DNA of 64,000 bases from Solanum dulcamara (GCF_947179165.1 NC_077237.1:87954341-88018340); one strand, 5' to 3'; counted from the stretch's first letter, positions 16,286 to 29,003 are shown. The notes: generated from the sequence alone by a model not told the origin. Program-made: numbers and translations.

Positions 16286-19200
16286 ATGGCATCTTTAGCA
16301 CATCAATTTGTTGGATTAAAAAGTCCACCAATTTCAACAACAAGAGTTGTTCAGTCCAATAAGAATCTTGTAAATCCCATTATTATTCATACAACGCAAA
16401 AAATTGTGTCTCGAGCTGGGGCAGTGGCGACCACAAATACCCAAACAAGAGAGAGAATCAAGCTTAAGGAGATGTTTGAGGAAGCTTATGAAAGATGCCG
16501 TACAGCTCCTATGGAAGGTGTAGCTTTCACTGTTGAAGATTTTCACTCTGCCCTTGAAAAATATGATTTTGATTCGGAAATAGGCACCAAGGTTAGCTAA
16601 TGCTGTTTTTTATATCTGATTTTCTGTGCTTATGAATTTGTATTTGGGAGATTTTGGATGATGAGGTTGTTGTTATGTGGCTTAATTATGTCTATGGTGT
16701 TGTATATCTCTAATTTTCTGTGCTTATCAACTTGTATTTGGGAGATTTTGGATGATGGGGTTGCTGTTAGGTGGCTTAATTATGTTGTTGCACTTCTGTT
16801 TTTAGAATCTTAGGCTTAAAGATGGATTCTTGAATTGTCATGTATCAATAGATTCTGTGCTTATCAACTTGTATTTAGGAGATTTTGGATGATGGGGTTG
16901 CTATTATGTGGCTTAATTATGTCTATGGTGTTGTATATGTCTAATTTTCTGTGCTTATCAGCTTGTATTTAGGAGATTTTGGATTATGGGGTTGCTATTA
17001 TATGGCTTAATTATGTCTTCCTATTGTATATCTCTAATTTCTAAGCATATCAATTTGTATTTAGGAGCTTTACGATGATGGGGTTGCTGTTATGTGGCTT
17101 AATTAAGTCTATCCTGTTGTATATTTCTAATTTTCTGTGCTCATCAATTTGTATTGCAGAGATTTTGGATGATGGGGTTGCTATTATGTGGCTTATTTCT
17201 GTCTTAGCACTTCTGATTTCAGAATCTTAGGCTTAAAGATAGATTCTTGGACTACCATGTATCTATAGATTTTGTGCTTACCAATTTGTATTTTGGAGAT
17301 TTTGGATAATTAGGTTGCTATTATGCGGCTTAATTATGTCTTAGCACTTTTGTTTTCAGAATCTTAGGCTTAAAGATGGATTCTTGGATTGCCATGTATC
17401 TGTAAAATTCTGTACTTGCCAATTTGTTTACCAAAAGCTTTGGATATTTGGGGTTGCTATGTTTGACTGAATTGTCTTTGAACACTTCTGTTTTCAAAAT
17501 CTTATGCTATGTGTGTATAAATTCTATGCCGACCAAATTGTATGCCAGAAGATTTGGATATTTTGGGTTGATATTGTTTGACTGAATTATGGGTTAACTC
17601 TTCTGTTTTCGGCATCTTATGCTTGGTATGTTATGTCTATGACTTTGTTTTCCGAAACTTGTGCTTAAAAATGGAGTCTCGGACTAAAGTATTTGTAAAT
17701 TATATGCCTACCAATTTATATGTCAGAAGCTTTTGATAGAGGGTTATTATTTTCATCGAAAAAAAAGAATTGTGTCTTTAACACCTTTGTGCAGAATCTC
17801 ATGTTTAAAAATGGATTCTTGGACTGCTATACATATGTAAATTCTGTGCATACCAATTTGTATTTCTGAGGCTTTGGGTATCTGGGATTGCTATTTGTGG
17901 TTGAATTATGTCTCTGACTTTTGTTTTCAGAATCTTATGCTTATACATGGATTCTGGACTACTATGTATCTATAGATTCTATTCTACCAATTTGCATGTG
18001 AGAGGTTGTGGATATTTGAGGTTGCTATCTTATAAGTGAATTATATCAATCACTTTCTTTTTTTGGAATTTGTGCTTAAAAATGTGATATTGGAATATTC
18101 GGCAAAATCATGAAAGGAGAACTCTATGTGTGTTCTTAGGGATTCGGTTGTTGTGATTCTTCATGTTTGTTACGTATGTGGATATTTGGGGTTGCTTTTT
18201 TATAAGTGAATTACGCCTTTCACTTTTTCTCTTGGAGTTTGTGCTTAAAAATGGATTCTTGGACTATTTAAAAAGCATGAAAGGAGAACTATATATGCAT
18301 GTTCTTTGGGTTTCAGATGTCGTGATTCTTCATGTTTGCTATATCTGTATAAGGGTTCCTTTTAAAATGTAGCATGGGCCACATTTTATGGGACACTAAA
18401 AGATGGGATAAGAAGTTTAAGATTTTAATTCCACTTATGTTCGTCATTGTGGGAGAATATAGTAAAAATACTAGTATGAAAGTTAGTTGACAGGACGTCC
18501 CAAGATGAAAAGAGTGATATAATTGAATAGAGGAAGTATATAATTTCCTCTCATTTTTTTTGTGGCTGCGAATTTTCTTGAGCTCCTTTCACGAGATTCT
18601 GTTATTATTTATCAACCTTTGCTTGTTAGTCAAAAATCTCAAAACAGAAACAGAAATTATGGGTACTTCTGATTCTGCTCAAAGTGAAGGAAGAACCAAA
18701 TGCATTTTATTTTCTCTACATTTCTTCTTTTTAGGTCAAAGGTACAGTATTTTCTGTAGAGGCCAATGGAGCTTTAGTTGACATCACAGCGAAATCATCA
18801 GCATACTTGCCCATACAAGAGGCTTCAATTCACAGCATCAAGCATGTAGAAGAAGCTGGAATATTTCCTGGTTTCAGAGACGAGTTTGTGGTTGTTGGTG
18901 AAAATGAAGCTGATGATAGTGTGATATTGAGTTTGCGTTCAATTCAATATGACCTGGCATGGGAAAGGTGCAGGCAACTTCAAGCTGAAGATGTTGTTGT
19001 CAAAGGTAAGGTATGTATTGGGCTTCCAAATCGTGTGCTTCATTCATTCTCTGCCTGTTGTTCAATAGCATAAAAATATGAATGCTTTAACAGATATTGT
19101 GGCTTGTCAAATGCTCCAGATTCTGTCACATGGTTTGACTTTTGTTGCTTTGGATGATACTGCAGGTGGTTGGTGCGAATAAAGGTGGAGTGGTGGCATT

Positions 19201-22200
19201 GGTTGAGAGCCTTCGTGGGTTTATTCCATTCTCACAGATATTTTCGGTTAGTTATCAATTGTTCCAATTTACTATTAAAGATCTAGTTTCTTCAAAGTTA
19301 TTAAAATCAGTTGTGGAAATTCTAACATCGGGATTCTGGACTAAATATTATGATTCTCTTGGGATGCTTGCATCTCATCGTGTCGTTTCTTTTGCTTTTA
19401 CTGATCAGTCATAGATGCTAGAACATGCTTGTGCTCATTTTTCTAGTCCTTTTACACATTCTGTTATCAGTATTGTCAACTTAAGGACCAATTTACTGAA
19501 TAACACTCTTTTATCACATGAGAGTGTTACGATTTAAGACTGAATAATCTTTGTGGATTTCACCTCAAGTTCTAAGCCACTAGACTCTCATCTTGTTTTC
19601 CTTATTGTGAGCTTAGGAACTTTTGTGTTGAAGGTTTTGCTAAACTTTTGAGTACTTGCTTTAATTCACTAGACTAATTTGAGATTTTGTAGAATAGTTA
19701 CAACAATCTTTGTTCTTCATCAACCAAGTTCCTGGCCATTCTTACTTGTGATGGAACAACTGAGCAAGCGTTTAAGAAATCAAGTTTTGTGTGAACCATC
19801 TTGCGCTTTGATTGCTCGATATTCATACCATGCCAACAAATGACAAAAGTGCATTAAAGTCTGCGGTTTTTGTGAGTGTTGAGGTATATTAATGAGTTAT
19901 TCTTTTGAGGCTACTTCTGGTGTCAAAGTTAAGATGGCTGACAGTTGCATTTTGGTGCAAATGCAAGTCCATTAACTGAGGAGCTGGATGGAATAATGGA
20001 TTGGAAATTTAAAATTTCCCTACAACTTATCTGGGTCTCCCCTCAGGAGCTAAAAAGAATAATCAGGGGATTTGGCTAGGAGTTTTTGATAAATGTATCG
20101 AAAAGCAGTCCCTGCGGAAGAAACAATATAAATCTATTGGAGGAAGGCTAGTAGTTTTCAGGATGGAAGACCACCTACATGATGTCTCTGTCAAATTACT
20201 TCCATCATCTAAAGGGGCAGTGTGGAAGCACCTTTGTAGGCTTTGGATGGATCTGTGTCATTGAATGCATGTTTGACTCAGGACACATTACAGAGAAGAA
20301 GGTTCTCAATTTATAGCAGATGTTTCTTCTGTGAAAGCTATCAAGAATCTGTAAATCATCTTTTTCTCATTGTAATCAAACATGGCAGATATGGATACCA
20401 TTTTCGGATATTTTGGCGTGCAATAGGTGATGCCTCAAATGTAGAGGTTTACTGGAATACTGGCAGAATCAGAGAGTTGGAAGAAGCTTGAAGCAGATCT
20501 AGAAGACCATTTCTCTGTGCATAATGTGGACCATATGACTTAGAAAGGAACAAGAGATGTTTTGAAGTGGAAAAACTTCATATTTCTTTTGTGAAAACAA
20601 ATGCTTAGTTGCGTATAGAGTCTATATTTTTGGTGCAACAATAATATGATTAGGAAATACTTCACAGTGTGTTGAACTTTTGTGGTCGATGCAGTTAAGG
20701 AAATGAAAGACATGATGTAAATTTTGCCTTATGTTGTACCTCCTTGGTACGATATTAATAACATTACCTTATCTTATAAAAAGAACTTTGCAAATTGACA
20801 AAAAGTTATATTTAGATGTACAATTCAAATGTGTTTGACAAAACCTCGTAAAATTCAAATGATAGTCAAATTTGCTATCTATAATTATCTATTACTAGTT
20901 CAAATCTTTTGCTTCATGTGGAAAATTAGTTCTTGACAAAACAAAAGCAGTACTTATTCTCTGTGTGAGAGAGCTTATTATCGTCGAAATTGGACTCACT
21001 ATAAATCTCTTTTAATGTGCCAGAAATTAACTGCAGAGGAGCTTTTGGAGAAGGAGCTTCCTCTGAAATTTGTTGAGGTTGATCAAGAGCAAACTAGAAT
21101 TGTGCTCAGCAACCGTAAGGCCATGGCTGATAGTCAGACACAGTTGGGAATTGGTTCTGTTGTACTTGGAACTGTCCAGAGCTTGAAACCATATGGTGCC
21201 TTCATTGACATTGGTGGGCTCAATGGTCTACTTCATGTCAGCCAGATCAGTCATGATCGCGTGTCAGATATCGCAACCGTCCTTCAGCCTGGTGACACTC
21301 TAAAGGTTTGTATCTGAAAGACTACTTGATTTCTTACCAACTTCATCCGCTTTCAAGGAAAACTAATAATCATCTGCTCAAATATATTATAGGTCATGAT
21401 ATTGAGCCATGACCGTGAGAGAGGTAGAGTGAGCCTCTCTACAAAGAAGCTGGAACCTACACCTGGTGACATGATTCGCAATCCAAAGCTCATCTTTGAG
21501 AAGGTACCATATTTTCCATCCGGTATTAATAAATCTTATTTTTTACTATACTCATCATAATGTTAGTTTACATCTTGCCTATTTGCGTGAGTTTTGCTTT
21601 GGCTATGCTTTATACAAATTTACTGGATCAAGATAATTTCTTGATGTAGTAACACTACTTGCTGCAATCGCTGCTATTGGTCATATGTGTTTTTTGCATC
21701 TGTTTCACATATTAATATCTACGAAATTGGTTTACTCTTTTGACACGCTTTATAACTAGTACGTCACTGGATAGGACATTTATGCCAATATTTGCTTTGC
21801 TTTAATTTGAGATGATACAGAAAAGAAATAAAGCATTAGAGTTAACAGCTAAGATACATTTTTTGACTATATAAATCACTATACTATATGACTAAGCTTG
21901 CAATATTTTCAACAGGCTGAAGAGATGGCTCAGACATTCCGGCAGAGAATTGCCCAAGCTGAAGCGATGGCTCGTGCTGATATTCTGAAATTCCAGCCTG
22001 AGGTAATTGCCATTATAATTGCTTTGGACCGCGAATATTTATGCAATTCATATTGTGATTCCTCTAGACTCTTAGCACCTGTCATTCTTCTAATAGGTTC
22101 TCGATTAAATGGATCAATTACCTACATATATGGGCGTCTAGAGTCGCTTCCACACAATGTGTCTTACTTTCTATAGCTAGTGAACTTTTACTTTACCTGA

Positions 22201-22757
22201 CTGAGGATGAACCGGTATAGTTTTATGGGTGAATTAGGTAGGGTCGCAAGTAATTCCTGTGAATTTAAGCAGTTTTATAGGCTATTGAGGTGTAGTAAAT
22301 GAAATGTTGGATAGTTCATCTTCCGGTGCTTCACATTCAGAATCAAATGACTTCAACAAAATTTTCCATATTTTCATCGATGTTTCTCGGATTCAGATGT
22401 TGGATACTTCATCTTCCGGTGCTTCAAATTTGGAATCAAATGACTTCAACAAAATTTTCCCTATTTTCATCTTTGTTGCTCGGATTCTTCAAAAATGTTT
22501 TTTGGTTGCGTATCGGATCCTCTAAAAGTGAGTGCATTTTGGGATGATCCAACACAGGTGCAACAACGTACTGGAGAGTCTGAGCAGCATAGATTTTTGC
22601 GTGATTAGAATATCTTGGTGGGATGTAACTCGTTTTGTTTTAAACTTTGCAGAGTGGATTGACTTTGAACTCCGATGGGATATTAGGTCCGTTGACCTCG
22701 GAACTACCTGCAGAGGGACTGGATTTGAGTGAAATTTTTCCAGCTGAAGAGGCATGA
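16286..22757 (+). CDS. RPS1: Plastid 30S ribosomal protein S1
   Basis: Seven exons: 16286-16591, 18735-19010, 19166-19246, 21024-21305, 21393-21503, 21916-22002, 22653-22757. Every one is a whole number of codons and all junctions are GT-AG, giving 415 residues; spinach plastid S1 is about 411. The N-terminus ([17 protein letters not shown]...) is a Ser/Thr-rich transit peptide. Three S1 RNA-binding folds follow at about residues 102-172, 187-255 and 270-340; the third ([17 protein letters not shown]) is the most canonical. The C-terminal tail is acidic. The protein binds mRNA leaders on the plastid small subunit and supports translation initiation. Plastid S1 has three S1 repeats against six in E. 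coli, which fits. Introns 1 and 3 are inflated by repeats and a LINE fragment without harming the frame. Confidence 0.95.
16612..18260 (+). repeat. Degenerate tandem repeats filling RPS1 intron 1
   Basis: A module built on ttctgtgcttatcaacttgt, then gagattttggatgatggg and gttatgtggcttaattatg, recurs near 16621, 16719, 16852, 16948, 17037, 17134, 17270, 17405, 17521, 17844 and later, decaying towards the 3' side. Spacing is about 90-150 bases because some copies carry an extra block (cagaatcttaggcttaaaga). Nearly the whole 2.1-kb intron derives from this expansion. Confidence 0.75.
20243..20490 (+). pseudogene. LINE zinc-binding (zf-RVT) fragment in RPS1 intron 3
   Basis: The translation contains [20 protein letters not shown] followed by [12 protein letters not shown], which fits the conserved C-terminal domain after plant LINE reverse transcriptases (Cys-x2-Cys ... 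NHLF). The following residues are scrambled and no RT precedes it, so it is a truncated relic. The surrounding 1.8-kb intron is probably derived from the same insertion. Confidence 0.6.
22304..22490 (+). repeat. Direct duplication, 93-bp period, RPS1 intron 6
   Basis: The segment starting atgttggatagttcatcttc at 22304 is repeated from 22397 with few changes (both contain catcttccggtgcttca and aatcaaatgacttcaacaaa). It abuts a palindromic MITE that begins near 22472. Confidence 0.8.
22472..22592. mobile_element. Palindromic MITE (ATGTTGCTCGGA family), copy 1
   Basis: The left arm tttgttgctcggattcttca and the right arm ggagagtctgagcagcatag are inverted copies, with a second internal pair (ggatcctctaaaag, gggatgatcc). 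Three further copies lie in the carboxypeptidase gene at 55599, 55841 and 57601. No ORF. Confidence 0.6.
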
Positions 22758-23419
22758 ACCATAATGATACTGCACATTTTTGATCATTTTGTTGAGGAAA
22801 ATGTATAAATATTGTTTGTAGGTATAGAGTTGTCATCTATGTTGAAAATTGTATTTTCAGACATGTCATATTCACCATGATCTTGACAACTTTCTTATGT
22901 TGTTTATTGATAGACTTGAATTTTGCGTCCGATTCTGAAGTCTTTTTTTATTCTTAAATCATTTTCTGTTCTGTTGATGAAAGATAGAGATCAACTTTCT
23001 AAATGAGATTAAGTTCTGTAAATATGCTATTTGCTGCTATTTTATCTATTTGTGCATCAAGTTTGAAGAAGATTCTCTTAAGTATGACATTGGATCTCAT
23101 CTTGTAACACATTCATTCCCAGGCCAAATTCGGAAAGGTTTCGATTAATTTGGGCTACATAGCTGAATTTGACAGGTTAAAATGAGTTGAATTGATTATT
23201 GATTGGGTCATTAACCCGTTTAAACTTGACCGGTTGGGGGGGGGGGGGGCGCTTGTTTTTATGGACAGAAAGCTAAGGATGGTGGGTCTTGAAGGCCCCA
23301 AATGCTCACATCATTATCCAATAACTTTTTTGGGCCTATTGCACCCCCCATAGTTGATAAATGAATAGTGGGCTCAGCTCTTCCCAGCCCACTTTTCGAA
23401 CTCGTACGCTACGATGTTA

Positions 23420-23562
23420 TAAGCAACAACAATAACATATCTATCCAATGTAATTTGACAAGTGGGTCTGGAGGAGTGGAAGATGTACACGGTTACGTAG
23501 ACCTTGCCTATACTTTTGTAGGAATAGAGATGTTATTTCAGATAGACCCTCAACTCGAAAGA
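23420..23562 (-). mobile_element. SINE, minus strand, degraded
   Basis: Reads as the reverse complement of the SINE body in the YTH intron: a caacaacaat tail at the left, then caagtgggtctggaggag and a region matching ctatttcagatagaccc. A run of 13 G residues lies just upstream at 23236-23248, and no gene occurs between 22800 and 23700. Confidence 0.5.
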
Positions 23563-24117
23563 AGAGTGTATATAAGCATTAAGACAAACTATAATATAAG
23601 TTATTGTGAAATGATACAACTTTAATATAAAATTTACATTGAGAAATTTGTCGTTGAAAAAATAGCTACAAAAGTAGACTAATTTTGATATGATGTTTTG
23701 CTAACCCTAGAAGCATCTTTAGTGGAAGTTGATATACATAATTCTTATAATTAAATTTCAGATTTGCAATTAGGTTTTATTGCAATTTTATTAATTATAT
23801 TCCTCCAATTCTTCCATGATCTTTTTTTCAAGTTCAATTTCAAAAGATAGCACAGTTTAATTTGTTGACTTTCAACTATTGTAGATTTTAATACTAGCTA
23901 ATAGCTATTATATATGAACATATTTTTCTTCTCTGTTAGGAACTAAAATATTTCATTATTTGCTTTGACTTTTGTGTTTAACTCACAATCCATAATAATA
24001 TTCATTTATATTTTATGCATATTAAGAATATAGTAAACTCTCCTTTATCCCATTATTTGCTAGGCGACTTCTTTACTGTTGTATTTCCTTTTCTTCCTAA
24101 TTTTGATATGCTTTACT

Positions 24118-24238
24118 TGAGGCGAGGGTCTATCGGAACTAACCTTTCTACCTTCACAACGTAAGGGTAAGGTTGCGTACACACCACCTTCCTCAGGCCC
24201 CACTCGTGAGATTACATTGAATATATTGTTGTTGTTGA
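24118..24238 (+). mobile_element. SINE with (TTG)n tail
   Basis: Contains the shared body gagggtctatcggaactaac, ctaccttcacaacgtaaggg and actcgtgagattacattg, ending in a ttgttgttg tail. Plus strand, within upstream block P1a. Confidence 0.6.
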
Positions 24239-24994
24239 TGAACTCATACTATTAGCTAATTGCGTGTAAAGAAAAGGTAGCAAATCAAAGTTCATGTACC
24301 TTAAAAAGGTTCAATTGGATTTAACAATGATTGTTTAGTTTAAACTTAGTTGGCTAGATTGATTAATATATCTCTTAATTAACTAATAAGTACCATTGTT
24401 AGAAGCTTGTTTTGTTGACTAGTTAACTTACACCTATGAGGGGCATGGTCAAATACAAAGAGATGTGTTGTCTTTGACTCTATAGACTTAATTAGGTTTA
24501 TAGGGTTGAAATTATCACCTTAGATCACTACAATGAAAAGAATATTAAGAAAGAAAATGAGTACATTCAGAATTCAGAAAATGTTGCATAAGTGGGCTTA
24601 GGTTGTTTGTTTCAATATTAAATTATATGAATTCTTAAATGTATAGTGGTACAAGTTGATTAAAGAGTAATAAGGTTTAAGAGAATATAATAGTTGATGC
24701 CAAGTTTAGATAAGATAGACTAACAACAAATATTATAAAAGTAATTTAACTAATTAGGCAAGTTCAAATTCACGTAACATAAAATATGTTGGTGCTTTTG
24801 GCAACAAAAATAAAAATAAAAATAAATAAAAAGGAATGTCCTCTTGTTTGAACATTAATTAATGAATTTAATATATGGTTGGCAAATGAGTACTATTTTG
24901 TGTTCATTTATTAAAGCAGGCTTATCCTGTTCATACTTGACAAACTTTTCTTACACTATTTTTTACTGTTCTAGAATTAATTAAAAATAATCAT

Positions 24995-25320
24995 AATCAA
25001 TGTATGATGAATTTTCATTAAAAAAATTATTCAACCTTTTTTATGAAAGGGCCTTAACATGTGAATAATTAATCAATGTATGATGAATTTTCATAAAAAA
25101 AAAACTATTCAACCTTTTTTATGAAAGGACCTTAACATGCAAATAATTAATCAATGTATGATGAATTTTCATAAAAAAAAATTATTCAACCTTTTTTATG
25201 AAAGGGCCTTTATTTAACATGCGAATAATTAATCAATGTATGATGAATTTTCATAAAAAAAAACTATTCAACCTTTTTTATGAAAGGGCCTTTTAACATG
25301 CGAATAATTAATCAATATAT
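24995..25320 (+). repeat. Minisatellite, four ~78-bp copies
   Basis: The unit atcaatgtatgatgaatttt plus a poly-A run plus attcaaccttttttatgaaa plus gggccttaacatg begins near 24996, 25072, 25150 and 25232; a fifth, broken start lies at 25310. A single related copy sits upstream of the second MYB gene near 36380-36430, so the expansion is specific to this block. Confidence 0.8.
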
Positions 25321-25774
25321 ACGTTAGTTATCTTAACAACGAGGATTTATAGAACAAACCCTAGCTAACTTGTTTGAACTTGAAGTGTAACACCTAATTT
25401 GTAAATAACTTTTTTTTTTAATTTGTAAATAACTTTTACACCATCAATTGATAAATCAAAAATATTCAATATATTGTGATGAAACTAAAATATAAAAGTG
25501 AAACATCATGCTTTTTCTTCCTAAAAAGCAATTCCATTGGATATGTATATTCATAATAAGAGGATATTATTACAATTAGGAATTGACAAATCATTAATGG
25601 GGAATATAATTATAATTCCTTCCAATTAATATAATGCAAATGTATTAATTTAATTTAACGAGTAGGGAAATAAAAGGAAAAGAAAAGTAATGATTAATCC
25701 TCAAGGACAGGTCGTTTTTAATAGTAGTTGACTAAATATTAAAAGTGTTAATGAATTTAAACGTATACGTTTAA

Positions 25775-26153
25775 GGAAAAACTACCCAAAATGAACCTTT
25801 TAAATAAATTATTTACTATTTCATATCCTATTTCTAAATAATTTCTTTCTGTACCCCTTCGGCCCAAACTAATTACCCCTTATACCCCCTTTAGACTATG
25901 CCCAATTCACATTTATGATACAATCATAGTATATATATATATTATGATGGTATCATTCAGTACTTGTGCAATTTTTCCTAAATGTTTGATTCCTTAATGA
26001 TACCATAACGTATGCAATATATTGTTATGGTATATTGGGAATTTTAAAAGTGTTTCATTAAGAATTTTCAATATCATAATAATATACGAATATATTGTGG
26101 TAGTTTGATCTATGTAATATCGAATGACTTAGGAGAACCTTTATGATACCATC

Positions 26154-26206
<53 letters not shown>

Positions 26207-26655
26207 TGATGGTATCATTCAACATTTGTGATTGTATCATGTCGGTATATGATATATAATTGAAGGATTGCTCATTGGTGAATGATATCATGCTATTATA
26301 TTTGATATTATATGATGGTATCATTGATATTCACATACCACGATGACATCATACATGATTTGAGGAGTGTTACTGATTATATCAAACAACCCATAATGAT
26401 ACCATGCCAGTATATGATGATATCATGGAGATGTAGCTGAAGGATTGAAGTGGACATCTATGATACCATGACAGTATATAAATATACTGTGGTGGTATCA
26501 TTACGGACTAAAGCAAACCTCAATGATACCATGCTAGTATATTGATACTGCGATGGTATCTTAGTCACGAATCGCATGCTTTGAAGGGTATAAATTGTTA
26601 AGGTGTATTTGTCTATAATTATTTTGCTTTTATGAGACATGAGCTTACTTTTCCC
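25775..26655. mobile_element. MULE-type non-autonomous element, 881 bp
   Basis: Flanked by a 9-bp target duplication with one mismatch: tacgtttaa (25766-25774) and taggtttaa (26656-26664). The termini (ggaaaaactac and, reverse complemented, gggaaaagtaa) form short inverted repeats. The paralogous block has an uninterrupted tatgtttaa at about 28405-28413, an empty site. The interior is full of inverted tgatacca/tggtatca words and an (AT)n run, with no transposase. A 9-bp duplication points to Mutator-like transposition; the family is an inference. Confidence 0.65.
26157..26203. repeat. (AT)n microsatellite
   Basis: An uninterrupted AT dinucleotide run of about 46 bases, lying between two tgatacc-type words inside the MULE-type element, so it probably sits in the loop of a long hairpin. 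Confidence 0.9.
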
Positions 26656-27224
26656 TAGGTTTAATTTAACTTTGTAATAGTTTTCTTCACCATTAAAAAT
26701 TATTACACATTTAAATTATATATACTGACAAATAATAGATATATTTTATTATTTAATCATAAAAAGTTACGATAATAATTTAAGATCTTTAAGTGTCCTC
26801 AAAGAAAAATGAAACCTATATATATATACAATATGATTTTTTTCAGTCAAAGACATTCGAATGAACCCTCTTTTGCCCTTTAGCTTCATCAAAAATTGTG
26901 ATATAGCTTAAAAATATATACTTATAGTTTAACTATTAATTGGCCGACTTGAATCTTAAATAATTTAATGCATTAAGTTCATATACAAAATTCAGGAAAA
27001 AATCAAATTACAAAAGTCTATTATACATAATTTTATCCCGCATAAAGAGGATATTGAACAAATTAAAGGGTCCCAAAATGTACATTAAACAATCAAATCA
27101 AACATATGAATAAAAAAGGAGTAATCATATCGAAAATATTAATTATTAACTAATAAGTCAACAACCTATGATATAGACTTATAGGTTCAATTGGATTTAA
27201 CTATGTTTATTTGCTTACCTAAGC

Positions 27225-29003
27225 ATATGCGTTAGTTACCTTTACAAAGAGGATTTATAGAACAAACCCTTGCTAATTTGTTTGAATTTGAAGTATAACA
27301 CATAATTTGTAAATAATTTTTTTCTAATAAATTGAAAATATTCAATATATTGAGATGAAACTAAAATAGAAAAGTGAAACATCATGCTTTTTGTTCCTAA
27401 AAAAGAAATTTCATTGGATATGTCTATTTATAATAAGAGGACATTATTGCAATTAGGAATTGACAAATCATTAATGGGGAACATAATTATAATTCTTTCC
27501 AATTAATATAATGCAAATGTATTAATTTGATTGAAAGAGTAGGGAAATAAAGGAAAATAAAAGGACGATTAATTAATCCTAAAGGACAAGTCGTTTTTAA
27601 TAGTAGTTGACTAAATATTAAGGTCTCGTTTGGCCATGCGATATGAAATAATGAGATGAAATTTTAAGATGAAGTTTTGTTTGGACATACGATTTGGACT
27701 TTTATGTTAAAAACATAAAAATTTCATAAGTTGCAATACTATCAAAATTGTCTAAATTGTTTATATAATCTTACCAAATAAACAAAAGTTTATAAAATCG
27801 CATTATACATTATCACAAAGTTATTCTAAAAAATGCAATATTTATTGATCAAATCTTAAATAATTCAATAAAAAAAATGAACATAAGTCTTAGTGTTCAA
27901 GTTGTTAGTAGCTAAGAAAATTATTTTTGCAAGTAATGTCACAGGCCATAGTGATTAGTCTTCTTCACTCAATATAATGATTGGATTTTTATTATTATTA
28001 AACATTGATTTGAATGAAATAGTAATAAATTTGATAAAAAATAATGAATTTGGTGAATACAATTGGTTAATTAAGAATTGATTTGAAGTAAAAATAATTT
28101 TTATATTGGAGAGAATAATCGTTATATGAGATATAAACGGTTTTAAAAGTAGTTATATGAATTATAAATTTTATTTATATATGAAACAAATGACTAGTAG
28201 ATATATATAAATTAAATATGAGTTATTTTTACAAAATATAAATTTGTGGGTCAATTTTTATATTTGAAAAATCACATATCATTATATGAAATCATGAGAT
28301 AAAATCAACGTAAAATCGCATGTCCAAACTTTGATTTCATCTCATAATTTCACGCATGGTCAAACGCCTACTAAAAATAGTGCTAATGAATCGTAAGCGT
28401 ATATGTTTAATTTAACTTTGTAATAGTTTGCTTCGCCATTGAAAATTATAATAGATTTAAATTATTATATACTGATAAATAATAGATATATTCTATTATT
28501 TAATCATAAAAATTCACAACAATAACTTAAGGTCTTTAAGTGTCCTTAAAGAAAAATAAAGCTCATATATACGATGTAATTTTTTCTGTCAAAGAAATTC
28601 GAATGAACCCTCTTTTGCCCTTTTAGCTTCGCCCATAATTGCGATATAGCATAAAAATATATACTTATAGTTTAACTATTAATTGGTCGACTTGAATCTT
28701 CCTCTTTGTTTCAACTATAAGATAAAAGAAACTAGTTGTCCTGCATAATTTTGCACAATAATAAATTCTGATGGATTTAAAAAAAGATATTTCGATATAC
28801 TAAGTTTTCATATATGAAATTCACAAAAAAATATATCAAATGATAAAGATCTATTATACATGATTTTTTTCTCCCAAATTAAAGGGTTCTAAAATGTACA
28901 TGAAACAATCAAATCAAACATATGAATAAAAAAAGGAGCAATCTGCAATCATATCAAAAATATTAATTATTAACTCATAAGTCAACAACCTATGCTATAT
29001 AGA
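27225..29003 (+). repeat. MYB-array upstream block, copy P1b
   Basis: A second copy of the distal part of P1a: 27250-27620 matches 25341-25770, 28395-28700 matches 26656-26960, and 28890-29003 matches about 27060-27180. It is interrupted by a 750-bp MITE (27622-28371) and ends at a hAT insertion. No MYB coding sequence is present. The duplication placed two copies head to tail upstream of the first MYB gene. Confidence 0.7.
27622..28371. mobile_element. Harbinger-like MITE, 750 bp, with paralogous empty site
   Basis: Inverted termini: ggtctcgtttggccatgcg at the left, and a right end whose reverse complement reads gtaggcgtttgaccatgcg, extending through an internal gagatgaaat motif. TAA flanks both ends (27619-27621, 28372-28374). 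The homologous position in P1a (about 25735-25745, ctaaatattaaaagtg) is uninterrupted. No transposase ORF. Confidence 0.8.

Larger units (their letters stand above)
23700..27180 (+). repeat. MYB-array upstream block, copy P1a
   Basis: Long stretches match the upstream blocks of the other MYB genes: 24280-24540 (ggttcaattggatttaacaa, gctagattgatt) matches 35510-35760 and, weakly, 40620-40860; 25341-25770 (gaggatttatagaac..) matches 27250-27620 and 36630-36920. It contains no MYB exon. It holds a SINE, a four-copy minisatellite and a MULE-type insertion, listed separately. Homology was judged by eye, so the edges are approximate. Confidence 0.65.

Noticed and set aside
23236..23248. Run of 13 G residues as a regulatory G-quadruplex
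   Set aside because: A plain homopolymer in intergenic DNA; no spaced G-tracts and no nearby promoter.
26058..26324. Minus-strand open frame of 88 codons
   Set aside because: Runs through the (AT)n array and hairpin words of a transposon; the Tyr-Ile repeats are a translation artefact.
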